The notes below the pieces were generated by a model. The model was not told the origin of the DNA. It saw only the letters and a program-made list of their open reading frames with translations, and made no database searches. The position numbers and the translations under genes are program-made. Of a DNA stretch of 64,000 nt, positions 9,001-15,774 are shown one piece after another; positions within the stretch are counted from its first letter, which is position 1, and each line of letters begins with the position of its first letter. This DNA comes from Leptonema illini DSM 21528 (GTDB lineage Bacteria > Spirochaetota > Leptospiria > Leptospirales > Leptonemataceae): NCBI RefSeq assembly GCF_000243335.1, contig NZ_JH597773.1:134365-198364 (forward strand), given 5' to 3'.

Positions 9001-11461
9001 GCAGATTCGATATCGTCCCCGCCGTGAGATCCGATACGTCATAGCCGGCAATCTCATCAAGCAGGGCCTTCTCGGTATCAAGGCCGTCGGCCGTCGCAGC
9101 CATCTTCGCCACATCGACGCCGCGGGACAGAAGAAGAGCCGTAAAACCCTCCTCGGTCGCGCCGTGTTCCAGATCACCCTTTAAAAGAAGATAACCCGTC
9201 TCGATCAGAAGCTCACGAGCATGCGCCACTTCAGCGCGCTCCTTCGTAACCGAGGCGACTTCAAGCGCCGCATCGTACTGCTCCGCAAGATCCGCATAAC
9301 GCTTCACCTCAGCGGCTCGCTCATAACGATCGGCCACATAGTCACGCTCCCGGCGCAGAAGCTCCCACTCATACTCCGCCCGCGTCATCAGATACGGATC
9401 ATTGTCGTTCTCGCTCAGATAATAACCGGCATGGGCATCATCAAAATACGCAAGCACACGGTTCTTCAGCCGCACATCCCGGTCCGTCGACAGATCAAAC
9501 CAGTCGTCGATCTCTTCCTGGATCGCCTTAAGCGCCGTCGTCTCGTCGGTTACGCCGCGCGGACGGTCGATGATGCGCAGGATCTCGCTACGCTGCTCGT
9601 CATAACGCCCATCAAGCAGCGCGACCCGACGACGCAGCTCCGCTATCGTCGTGATCGACTCCGACTTCGGATTAAAGGTCGACTCTTTGAGTTCCGTAGC
9701 GCGATCCACAAAGACGGCGTTCGACGTGATCATGTCGCTCAGATCTCGACGATACAGAAGATATTTCTCCCAGTTCGCGTCAGTGCCAAGCTCGGCCTTC
9801 AGTTCGGATTCAAAATCGGATTCGGAAAGATCGGCGAGATCGGCGCGAAGATCCCCCGCGTATAAACGCCTGTCTTTCAGAAGCCCGCTTGATACGTCGC
9901 CGGAGTTCATGTTCCCGTCCAGACGACTCTCGGCAGTTGCAAGCATCGACTGAAAACGCGTGATTGTCTGCAACATCTCATCACGCTGCTTGATATAGAA
10001 ATCCTTCAGCTTGCGCTCCGGTGAACCCGCCGGACCGTCCGGAGCCTCTTCAGCCATGCGCTTGAAGAAACGATATGATTCCTTCGCCTGAGCAAGCGCA
10101 GCTCCGCCTCCCTTCACCATGTCGCCTAACTGTGAGAGCGTGCTGTCGCGGCGGGATTTCTCTTCTTCTACGAATTTCGCAAGCTCCTTCTCGGCATTCT
10201 CGCGACTCTCGTAAAAAGCCTGAATCTTTCCCTCCCAGGCCGTGCGACCCGTCTCGATCTTCTCCTGCACCTGCTTCAGCCAGGCCTCGCGCTGCTTCTT
10301 CAGCTCGTCGTGATTCTTCTTCCATATCGCCTCGGTCTCTTCGCGGCTCTTCTTCGAGGCGTTCATCCATTCAAGGCGCTTTTCGTATAACTCCTCCTCG
10401 GCCTGCTGCCAGCGATACAGGCCCGATTCGATCATCGCCTCGACCTGCTTCTCCCACTGATCGACAAGCACGGCCTCTGAGGTGCCGTTATTAACGCCTT
10501 CCGTCATACCCGATTCAAGCGTGTTCAGAAGCTCTTCGCTCTGAGCGTTCGCCTGCTCCGTCGCATTATCAATCACGGCGTTTGCGATCGCCGTCGCCGA
10601 ATTAGCGTCGGCCTCATAACGCAGGCTAAGATCATTTACCCGGCGCACGGCAATATACTGATTGCGCCCCTGCAAGAGATAAAAATTCTCCTGCGTTTCA
10701 TACGTGCGACGGATCTCGCCTTCCAGCCGATCGAGCTCGGCCTCGAAGGCGGCCTGCTCTTTCGCGCTCATCGGCCCCTGATTGGCCCTGATGCCTTCAA
10801 GTGTCGTGCTCATGCCACCGTAAAACGTCGCCGCAAGCAAGGCACGCTCCGGATCGACGACAGAATCCCACAGCGCAAGATCAAGAGAGGCCGTTGCAGC
10901 CGTGGCCTCCTCTGCTTCATCCACAAGATTCTTAAACGACTGGATACGCTCCTCTTCCGCTCCTTCCAGCTCTGCTTTAAACTCCTGCACGGCAAGACGC
11001 GCCTTGAAACCGCCGCGCTCTTCTTCTATGTAATCAGACGCCTGTTCTTCCCATTTCAGGCGGGCAGCCTCAAAATCCGCATAATAACGATCGCGATTCG
11101 CCTCCCGCTCTTCTTTGCCTACCTCGGACTGCTCCTGTTGCCGCAGCTCTTTGCGTATCTCTTCTAAAGCCTCGGACTCCCATAAGGCCTGTTCATGCGC
11201 AACGCCCGTCTCAACGTAGTTCGTCCAGCTCTGTTCTTCTGTAAGACGGTTCGCACGGTTGATATACTTCTCCGTCTCGGGACGGCCGCGCTCCTGAAAC
11301 TCGCGAAAGCGCGGATCGGAAAGCAGACGAGAAGACGGCAAGAAAAATGAATAGAATAACGACAGAAGTACGACAGAAGCAGTCCATCGTTCCCATCGCC
11401 GAAATCGCGCCCGATGACTCATGAGCGTCTTCGACGTTGATCCATTCTTCTTCAAGTTCAT
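1..11461 (-). CDS. giant Trp/Glu-rich exported helical protein, C-terminus outside window
   Basis: One frame stays open from ATG 11461 to the left edge, giving 3,820 codons with no stop. AGGGAG precedes the start by a few bases. Residues 1-27 are basic, residues 28-41 are hydrophobic and end in PSS, so a signal peptide or signal anchor is likely. Most of the chain is Glu/Lys/Ala/Leu-rich and predicted helical. Trp-heptad segments (W, about ten residues, W) lie near residues 332-443 and again near 3697-3797. Residues about 3267-3410 form an Ala/Gly-rich hydrophobic stretch, the only membrane-like part besides the N-terminus. From memory this resembles the very long Leptospira family called TIGR04388; I could not test this. 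Function is unknown. A surface or periplasmic structural protein or a delivered toxin-like protein are both possible. Confidence 0.9.
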   Translation of the reverse strand, partial: MNLKKNGSTSKTLMSHRARFRRWERWTASVVLLSLFYSFFLPSSRLLSDPRFREFQERGRPETEKYINRANRLTEEQSWTNYVETGVAHEQALWESEALEEIRKELRQQEQSEVGKEEREANRDRYYADFEAARLKWEEQASDYIEEERGGFKARLAVQEFKAELEGAEEERIQSFKNLVDEAEEATAATASLDLALWDSVVDPERALLAATFYGGMSTTLEGIRANQGPMSAKEQAAFEAELDRLEGEIRRTYETQENFYLLQGRNQYIAVRRVNDLSLRYEADANSATAIANAVIDNATEQANAQSEELLNTLESGMTEGVNNGTSEAVLVDQWEKQVEAMIESGLYRWQQAEEELYEKRLEWMNASKKSREETEAIWKKNHDELKKQREAWLKQVQEKIETGRTAWEGKIQAFYESRENAEKELAKFVEEEKSRRDSTLSQLGDMVKGGGAALAQAKESYRFFKRMAEEAPDGPAGSPERKLKDFYIKQRDEMLQTITRFQSMLATAESRLDGNMNSGDVSSGLLKDRRLYAGDLRADLADLSESDFESELKAELGTDANWEKYLLYRRDLSDMITSNAVFVDRATELKESTFNPKSESITTIAELRRRVALLDGRYDEQRSEILRIIDRPRGVTDETTALKAIQEEIDDWFDLSTDRDVRLKNRVLAYFDDAHAGYYLSENDNDPYLMTRAEYEWELLRRERDYVADRYERAAEVKRYADLAEQYDAALEVASVTKERAEVAHARELLIETGYLLLKGDLEHGATEEGFTALLLSRGVDVAKMAATADGLDTEKALLDEIAGYDVSDLTAGTISNLRERITAYITEYHGGERHRLAILGDRLFALLSIGGEQREGALSQIRQTAGMISTEVVSLQAEYRSGEFVSEKNEVFAIYKSPSLTDLLQDMTDSQAALAENATQLAAARQQLDAAKAEYSQAYTDFQILSGADPASLVELEIKSAASELAALLNGMKDVAQAKAPETQLEEKYREYYRLLADQEQAAVDLAYTEEVLSVLASAEAAKERRATLDGLLPGLASSLNSADPVVRADAILSHPELIVRAGETASYGIVIQAVDNLTYAKAQWQSLGAQLATEEAKTERNEALIEKLKSGRARMADLIDRSIELVIDGIRGEAKVRQDLLVSYLNGTAAPDLSDDLAESQRELTEEAIRIGKEASSALVGFIEANRGKGFAELLASANALVSARGRNVNTTTSVSDYAGYIDPSQANREYEVASILRDWILSNESYFSYVNTAPTSANPLSKEERWDDLIEYVQAQNDLAVKGSSLRSNLPLSADDARIVGYRSDREDLLGRLDNVLSSSDAGLRTAYQSMTAEDREILVRYGVQSIASASDLRRGLNRAGQAMRVELVTLETTYQSVYLRELAVAAQRQASVDERALVEVSQELEATRLTLRRLQREMDAILEAGQAPPAGLLGEIMRLEELQSNLRTSQLEKEAALRQSQAIVSELQSPGSSVAFAQSALSSLSVERSRQMIAAQLLNGIQQRDALESGELAVTAGDELKAMIGFYQTDANGKILRTDDGEGIVSDEFAALGFDATSSLDEVLAGGRNAAQLEGWAKNILSYLKDAERSARTPKAVRAAAAKLESSLIELAAARAFIEKGWNWDSANNRWAVGSDTIAEDARADEDRYAKLQMKLALFAKFEASLKEAMTTAEASQGNVASAALAIIEKPENAYVFRLFDGYNEEGTFDGIYDDTMKGRVLQLSLTVDRLRRQQSDAAIYAMAENYGVYLSNALGEYGSTGGLVAADPDAYLEEMDSLDPTVVRAKVTSVGDTDFEKNIRAALDSLPASAYLYRSHLLSIIEKSPLQGAELKAQLLSAVDGYETDMVASLEALTGESFGSFRMQADLELKAEVDEKVSLFIGRYMNRGQTAKSELATIFDDLAAELATGTLDDKKNVLRVEILDRLKDAVFTSMVRDLLVMIQNGEDFDDLKAAIEAYGAGLVDPTDEQVLTAKESILIRTLRSMLALGDSLDTFEAKLIPEEFREFVMLRQYERAEKRYADYQTLKNSDVESERESAVLDLRGIEADFAASVLLRDFSQWQSTHSIEDYLSQANSTRSIQDYLGEYMQDRHTSGDLLPRGGADIVKLVMQQEYLRLTSAGSANGIGSLDERAFFSDFTGRIYMERVKAYAVQSGFTLTGVVATDEVAYRTIYDAMLADARYAHGGLSFRERLVGDDAVETFFDAAFAFLVQQPSVEMYDPSVIRMLRSSGELGEATTAESVLPDAWKQYRTDHPGYANLENRNYRTVLKEIAAGFGIPGLYQELARIEASEEAARRAGAGYLSLSLTDISDADLDRAITLAGYGDLSGTQSLRDDVKRFLIVQAASQSQASLQDLMRQESLMNFHYGTEAERDALEIFLASEGARAAHIEEIFFSKLEKADGRLRELAKNDRGGFFYHLIYAADTDFVVPGDLSTPFANLKTAFFDALTEKEKTSLATHAAAYKKYFAMRSSQELITSGIFEKIDAEIFGNLAGSEMTDAKIAEARRHRSALMVGLMRSVALDNPTASGVAANLPDSVPADLRDDVAQAIARTLQDLEPAFLQTLRKETTLLERFIARYLEADALRNDLADFLKGEADLTDFGSMHAERRALAQEGVAEAQYGLLSHIDADRRALENLATDYSLKQAVAARLASFAALRGANVTQSRFVNYRTYADDGNGFFEADYRKYLANVLEDDRYLDVNFYNVETDPPATDKDGRIVQTYHEFRQGMLLETEGALDSTEGALVASNLPAMFADGSFVNRLVSDRIRSDYDSIVLDQNTTDATDDSLVELRTVQRITFNRNASSAQQMIEAYHAHLANNYLDALSGLSDALRGLSRAASEVDATGSAEDRLKDQLAKAQSGNYASLRTSFETARTAALTLSADSGDESQLEKRGEIDGLEEAVSKAEDQFGASARRKHLKVLGQTLFVEQIFTPIAEKFENARLAYDALTTEAGVLQDAYSTAISQYTRHLDDMSAWWRRLESAQGDAQRRLAVKDYAETPYLFSASMSEEARLDALKDYATDAREEYRRAGLLLEQANAQLKTAGYNVQIDTNMEKFDRVLGALDNVDPAVSAAVKVPLTDDERKKLAELRDLVYRQYRFLSIEDARQARNSDIKDEDIDRLEDLENREIYEQYGTLIAARADYIKHTMRMIRLQKAQTLVQAEIRRLEMETAEKKQRFEDSLAHHFGDFSNIADEAEREEATAARNAVYQRLAAQYEAGVGNYFGELSAWYWKSGDWLRSIGQQSMTQAPQITPSQVIIAAAGMLIGGAIPQEDAASIGEWLSHKSGSVFGSFSGFSNLYYGMILAAGQRDLAMLERDIVNMIWTPIIAAAYAAIAVAQAAAFVTFGGSLAAIPPLMAIVRQGTSQMSAAAAKVLIANVLLTIGAANTLKAAGAEKLGIGEVVERQRTYEASKAKLEYFTKIPDMKTLKERLQKYGELQDDPDPELVHSLYSLTEEDLRYLVEMDEEGNITSVDSNGGSQELTEEEKAEVYDAKASQGEAEFTDSFGRKYDRDQIVRAGDPAYPYLKRDGGVYQYKPPKIYDEELEKYVEAPVTDPFLQSLLGKKYTRIPVADHHGNISYVLALFDEDVEDKAVYHAGNILRSLVDHGNILRNDRVQDYLAAGQAQAGDNDWSFILAERDRTMKDLFTEAADNETDAEGGREYAGYTMIYADYEANQQAVFDLELQQRVNVQKKEWDLREQELLDRRQEWESRVAAMLKAGKRSWTDAEDRYLTEWRDWEREFDRKIEDGNKEWDERIAKHMADREQWEVDLKKKASEAASEAALTEVLGGFNTQLQTLASNAGISM

Positions 11462-11483
11462 ACCGTTCTCCCTTCTCAGCAAC

Positions 11484-11516
11484 AAAAAACGGGGGCCTCT
11501 ATACAGAGAACCCCCG
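11484..11516 (-). terminator. intrinsic terminator of the small membrane protein gene
   Basis: On the minus strand a CGGGGG arm pairs with CCCCCG, with an inner CTCT/AGAG stem and a GTAT loop, followed directly by six T. The stop codon of the upstream gene (11499-11501) lies inside the hairpin. The giant gene begins only 23 bases after the T run. Confidence 0.85.
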
Positions 11517-12164
11517 CACCTTTGCTATGATCGATATCTTATCAGCGACGTCAGGATTTGAATAACCCTGACGGATCGAATAATAACTCAACGATAATAT
11601 GCTATTTCTACACACTTCTGTCGGGTTAAAGATTTGCCTGATGCCAACCAACCACATTGCACCACGGTCGATAAAACCGACGACCAGTCCACCCGATGAT
11701 CCGCTGGAAATGCCCGTTACGCTTGCTTTCTGGCCTTCGAAACCCTGCCTCGAAGGTCTTGATGATGAAATAGACGCTCCCGCATGCCGTTTGGAATTCT
11801 CTTCATAGTGCGCGACATAAAGCTCGATGATAACCTCTTCCTCGGTCAGTTCCCAGGAGGTCGAAGACGAGAGTGGCCCGGAAATCCGGTCGTTTATAGC
11901 AGAACTTGATTCGGTTACAGGCACGCCCAAATCCAGACGAGGTCGCAGATCATCAGATACCGAAAGGCCGGTCGACACGGGCATTTCCACCAGCATGACA
12001 GGGCCGACCGGAATAAGAAACACCAGAAACAATAGTGAAAATCTGACCGCTTCGCACAGCGAACAAAACCTCTGGACGGCATGCACCATTTTACTCAACG
12101 GCTCCGAAAACAAAACAATGTCCCCGAAAAATTCCGTCAATACTTTTTGCTCCTCTATGCGCAC
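11499..12164 (-). CDS. hypothetical membrane-anchored protein
   Basis: I do not recognise the family. The start chosen is GTG 12164 because AAGGA lies about seven bases upstream. An in-frame GTG at 12200 and a downstream ATG are alternatives. The product is about 221 residues, with one strong hydrophobic segment (roughly residues 40-58, FSLLFLVFLIPVG) and then a Ser/Thr/Glu-rich, probably exported part with a Gly/Ser-rich stretch (SSGSSGGL). It ends in a strong terminator immediately before the giant gene, so the two could be a functional pair under separate control. Base composition is lower in G+C than neighbouring genes. Confidence 0.55.
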   Translation of the reverse strand: MRIEEQKVLTEFFGDIVLFSEPLSKMVHAVQRFCSLCEAVRFSLLFLVFLIPVGPVMLVEMPVSTGLSVSDDLRPRLDLGVPVTESSSAINDRISGPLSSSTSWELTEEEVIIELYVAHYEENSKRHAGASISSSRPSRQGFEGQKASVTGISSGSSGGLVVGFIDRGAMWLVGIRQIFNPTEVCRNSILSLSYYSIRQGYSNPDVADKISIIAKVRGFSV

Positions 12165-12587
12165 AAAATTGTCCTTTTTGTTTTTTCCCCGGATCCGCAC
12201 CCGGTCCGATTTTTTTGAGAAATTCTACCGATCCGGAACTATCAAGGGATAGCTCTGCACCCCTGAACGAAAAACAAGATGTCAGGCAAGCGGAGGATTA
12301 CTTCAGGCTGTCCATCACATGCCACCGGGTTCGTACCTGCAAACTCCTTTAGCCCTTGACGTCTGTCCTTGGTTACGGTCACCTTCCTTTCGTGGCCCCC
12401 CACGCAGGAAAGGATCATTCGTGATACCTACTCCGACAGAGAAGAGGTGCCGCACGAGAAAGTTGCGAGCATCCTTTCCTCGCTCCCTCAACGCCCGCCA
12501 CCGTCTCCCCTGACATCCAAAACCCGCTCGCTCACCACACTTCCATTTTCCTTGACCTGCAAATCGGCGACATAAACCTAAACGGTC
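12165..12587. other. intergenic region between divergent genes
   Basis: This 420-base stretch separates the minus-strand membrane protein from the plus-strand phosphatidyltransferase. Several short frames cross it, but none has a good ribosome site or protein-like composition. It must contain the promoters of both neighbours. I could not pick out a convincing -35/-10 pair: TTGACC at 12552 has no good partner. I see no RNA gene. Confidence 0.5.
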
Positions 12588-13199
12588 ATGGATTGGAAGC
12601 AGGCCTTTGACGAGCCCTTTGTGAACGTGTCGAACCTTCTCTCCGTTTTGCGCGTCCTGCTTCTGCCGCCGTTTGTGTATGCCTCCTTCGAATATCTGAG
12701 CCAGCCCGGACTGTTCTGGCTCGGCGTTCTTGTCGGTCTTGCCGCTCTGGCCGCCCTCACCGATTTTCTCGACGGCTTCCTGGCCCGCATTCTGCACCAG
12801 GAAACCATTGTCGGACGTTATCTTGATCCTATCTGCGACAAGCTCGTCATCCTCGGAGCGATGACGCTGCTTGTGCTCTATTTCGATTTCCCTCCGTATA
12901 TATACGGATTCTATATTCTGCGAGAGATTCTCGGCGTCTGGATGGGCACCTTCCTTTACTTCAAGCGGGATCGGCAGGCCCGTCCGAATATCTTTGGAAA
13001 GGTGGCAGTCGGAGTGGCAGCCATTGTGACTGTCTGGTACTATGCCATCCCGTATCTGCGCACGAAACTCGACGAGACGGACTGGCGTCTTGATCCGACG
13101 CCGGCTGCATGGGGATTCGTGCTGATTCACATCCTCGGCATGATCGGCTACGCTCGCAGCTACGGGAAAATTATTCTTGAAAAAAATCCGGCCCAATGA
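12588..13199 (+). CDS. CDP-alcohol phosphatidyltransferase (PgsA-like)
   Basis: This membrane enzyme transfers a phosphatidyl group from a CDP-alcohol to a second alcohol in phospholipid synthesis. The family signature is complete: D-x2-D-G-x2-A-R-x8-G-x3-D-x3-D, beginning TDFLDGFLAR near residue 62 and ending GRYLDPICDK. Several hydrophobic segments follow, as expected, and the 203-residue length fits PgsA (glycerol-phosphate acceptor). The acceptor cannot be decided from the signature, so no gene symbol is given. There is no clear ribosome site before ATG 12588. The long minus-strand frame over the same bases is a shadow. Confidence 0.85.
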   Translation: MDWKQAFDEPFVNVSNLLSVLRVLLLPPFVYASFEYLSQPGLFWLGVLVGLAALAALTDFLDGFLARILHQETIVGRYLDPICDKLVILGAMTLLVLYFDFPPYIYGFYILREILGVWMGTFLYFKRDRQARPNIFGKVAVGVAAIVTVWYYAIPYLRTKLDETDWRLDPTPAAWGFVLIHILGMIGYARSYGKIILEKNPAQ

Positions 13200-13274
13200 T
13201 AACCGTCTTTTGATTAGGTATCAGGTGTAGGCAATTTTGTTTTTCACTATGCAGTGCAGCGAGCGGGATTTTTT

Positions 13275-13280
13275 TATAAT
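13275..13280 (+). promoter_or_regulatory. possible -10 box of recA
   Basis: A perfect TATAAT lies about 130 bases before the recA start. No good -35 is visible 16-18 bases upstream, so the assignment is weak. I also see no TTTG-N5-CAAA palindrome, the form I recall for the Leptospira SOS box. Confidence 0.3.
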
Positions 13281-13410
13281 AAGACTTATGTCTCTGTCCT
13301 GCTGCTGTGCTACAAAGTATATGTGCGAGGGATTTTTTTCAGTACGTTCCGACCAGAACGACACCCTTACACCATAGAAACGAGGAATATTCAACGAACG
13401 AGGTAGAATC

Positions 13411-14523
13411 ATGGCAAAACGTAAGATTGAGAAAAACCCTGTAAGCGCAGAGAAGCCGGTCGATGCAGACCGTGCCCGGGCCGTCGATGGCGCCATCCAG
13501 CAGATCGAGAAGCAGTTCGGCAAAGGCTCCATTATGAAGCTCGGCGACGATCGAGCGGCCTCAAAGATTGAAGCGGCGCCGACCGGCGCTCTGACGCTTG
13601 ATCTTGCCCTTGGCATCGGCGGACTTCCGAAAGGCCGCATCGTCGAGATCTACGGGCCTGAGTCCTCCGGTAAAACAACGCTCTGTCTCTCAACGGTAGC
13701 CGAGATCCAGAAGGCCGGCGGTGTGGCTGCCTTTGTCGATGCCGAGCATGCGCTTGATCCCACCTTTGCGAAAAAGATGGGCGTGAATATCGACGAGCTG
13801 CTTGTGGCACAGCCCGACAACGGCGAAGAGGCCCTTGAGATCACCGAATCGCTCGTGCGCTCCAATGCCATCGATATCATCGTCGTCGACTCTGTCGCCG
13901 CTCTCGTGCCTCGTGCCGAACTGGAAGGCAACATGGGCGACGCACAGATGGGACTCCAGGCCCGACTGATGAGTCAGGCGATGCGCAAGTTGACAGGAAC
14001 GATCTCCAAATCGAAAACCGTCGTCATCTTCGTTAACCAGATCCGCAATAAGATCGGCGTCATGTTCGGCTCGCCTGAAACGACGACCGGCGGTAACGCT
14101 CTGAAGTTCTACGCCTCGGTTCGTCTTGACATCCGACGCACCGAAACGCTGAAGAAGGCCGATGAGGCCTATGGCAACCGCGTGCGCGTGAAGGTCGTGA
14201 AGAATAAGGTCGCTCCTCCGTTCCGCCAGGCCGAGTTTGAGATCCTCTTTAACAAGGGCATCAATAAAGCCGGCTGTATCCTCGACTCCGCTCTCACACA
14301 GGGCATCGTCGATCGCTCGGGCACGTGGTATTCCTACAAAGAAGCGAAGATCGGCCAGGGACGCGAGAATGCCTGCACGTATCTTGAAGAGAATCCCGAG
14401 ATCCTGAGCGAGATCGAGGCAGAGGTGCGCAAGCAGATCCTTGAAGGGAATGCAGTAGCGCCCGTTGCAGAAGAAGAGAACATCGATCCAGAAACGGGAG
14501 AGATTCTCGAATCTGCGGTTTGA
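13411..14523 (+). CDS. recA: recombinase RecA
   Basis: RecA forms ATP-dependent filaments on single-stranded DNA, catalyses strand exchange, and triggers LexA self-cleavage. The 370-residue sequence has the Walker A motif GPESSGKTT near residue 90, the Walker B region [10 protein letters not shown], the DNA-binding loop areas ([20 protein letters not shown], then the [10 protein letters not shown] segment), and the usual acidic C-terminal tail. GAGG precedes ATG 13411. The gene stands alone and ends in an intrinsic terminator. Identity is certain from the sequence. Confidence 0.98.
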   Translation: MAKRKIEKNPVSAEKPVDADRARAVDGAIQQIEKQFGKGSIMKLGDDRAASKIEAAPTGALTLDLALGIGGLPKGRIVEIYGPESSGKTTLCLSTVAEIQKAGGVAAFVDAEHALDPTFAKKMGVNIDELLVAQPDNGEEALEITESLVRSNAIDIIVVDSVAALVPRAELEGNMGDAQMGLQARLMSQAMRKLTGTISKSKTVVIFVNQIRNKIGVMFGSPETTTGGNALKFYASVRLDIRRTETLKKADEAYGNRVRVKVVKNKVAPPFRQAEFEILFNKGINKAGCILDSALTQGIVDRSGTWYSYKEAKIGQGRENACTYLEENPEILSEIEAEVRKQILEGNAVAPVAEEENIDPETGEILESAV

Positions 14524-14604
14524 TCGGCGAGACCGGGGCTCAAAAGCCCCACTCAGAGTCGCTAAACGGCTCTGAATAACCGCACAGCCTATAACGCGAC
14601 ACAG

Positions 14605-14627
14605 GGCCTGCTACAGCAGGCCTTTTT
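14605..14627 (+). terminator. intrinsic terminator of recA
   Basis: GGCCTGC pairs with GCAGGCC around a TACA loop, followed by TTTTT on the plus strand. It lies about 80 bases after the recA stop and overlaps the last codon of the convergent epimerase gene. Confidence 0.85.
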
Positions 14628-15585
14628 CTTTCAGATGTGCGATCGTGCGGCTCAGGCCTTCTTCGATTCCGACAGACGTCCAGCCGAGCACGTCTCGCGC
14701 ATGATCGCTGTTCGGGCGGGCTTGCCATAAGAGAAAGGTTAGCTGTCCGCGCGGAAGCAGCGGCGGTCGTCCCGTTATCGAAGAAACGGCCTCACCGGCG
14801 ACGGCAAAGGCCCGAGCAAACCAGAGCGGCATGACGGGAGGGATTTTCTTAATCGGATGCAGGCGATGCACGATGCCGGCAAGCTCGACAAGACTGTAAT
14901 AAGCATCGCTCAGAATAAAGCGATCCCCCGCCTTTGCCTTCATCGCAGCCATGATATGCCCCTGAGCACAGTCATCGGCAAAGACGACGGGAAAACCTCC
15001 GGGCAATAGCATCGGTATCTTTCCACGAATCAGATCAGCGACAAAATCGTTGATTCCCGGCGATGTCGACGGGCCCGGACCATATAGGCCAGCCGGATGC
15101 AGGAATACGATGTCCATTCCGTTTTCGAGATAGCTCACGGCCAGCCGATCGGCCTTCTGTTTGGATCGTTCGTAATGCGTTCCTTTAGGTGCGGGATCGA
15201 TGATGCTCTCGTTATAGCTCTGATGCACATCGGCCTGAAAGACGTCGATGGTGCTCGTATAGACAACCCTTCGAACCCCTGCCTTTTTTGCTGCTTCAAG
15301 GACGTTGCGCGTTCCCTGCACATTCACTTTTTCGAAAACAGATACGTCTTTCAGCCACTGCTCGGGTAATCCTGCTGCATGAAATACAAGTTCGCATCCG
15401 TTGACCGCTGCTTCGAGGCTGGACGGATCGGTTACGTCGCCCGGCACCAACCGGCACTGTGCCGGCAGGACGGATCGCGCTCGACTCTCGTTTCTTACGA
15501 GTGCGTGCACTTCATGCTGCTCTACCAGCCTGTTGACGATGGCTGCTCCGACCATACCGGTCGCTCCCGTTACGAGAATCTTCAT
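14611..15585 (-). CDS. NAD(P)-dependent epimerase/dehydratase family protein
   Basis: This is an extended short-chain dehydrogenase. The N-terminal Rossmann motif GATGMVG sits near residue 8, FHAAG follows, and the catalytic tyrosine and lysine are in HYERSKQKAD after the VVYTSTIDVF strand. It resembles the dihydroflavonol-reductase and 3-beta-hydroxysteroid-dehydrogenase branch of the family. The substrate is unknown. The start is placed at ATG 15585 (324 residues) because AGGAG lies ten bases upstream and the Rossmann fold begins there. A longer in-frame start adds 17 residues that do not fit the family. The gene is convergent with recA. Confidence 0.85.
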   Translation of the reverse strand: MKILVTGATGMVGAAIVNRLVEQHEVHALVRNESRARSVLPAQCRLVPGDVTDPSSLEAAVNGCELVFHAAGLPEQWLKDVSVFEKVNVQGTRNVLEAAKKAGVRRVVYTSTIDVFQADVHQSYNESIIDPAPKGTHYERSKQKADRLAVSYLENGMDIVFLHPAGLYGPGPSTSPGINDFVADLIRGKIPMLLPGGFPVVFADDCAQGHIMAAMKAKAGDRFILSDAYYSLVELAGIVHRLHPIKKIPPVMPLWFARAFAVAGEAVSSITGRPPLLPRGQLTFLLWQARPNSDHARDVLGWTSVGIEEGLSRTIAHLKEKGLL

Positions 15586-15774
15586 CTGCGTCGTTACTCC
15601 TGTTGCTTGCAGTCCGGTGTTGCAAAGCGGCTGCAAATGGACTGTACATCATTGCGCTCTTTCGTCGTCACATCCGGTCAGAATTCGTATATTGTCATCA
15701 ACCGTTACAGAAAGTGAGTCGACGCCGACCGGCTTTAGCACGGTTTGAACCTATTCCCTTTCCGGTAGAAGAAG

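Noticed and set aside
12315-13196. 293-codon minus-strand frame over the phosphatidyltransferase
   Set aside because: The plus-strand frame carries the complete CDP-alcohol transferase signature; the minus frame has low-complexity composition.
13200-13410. SOS (LexA) box before recA
   Set aside because: No TTTG-N5-CAAA or similar palindrome could be found; GCTACAAAG alone is only a half match.
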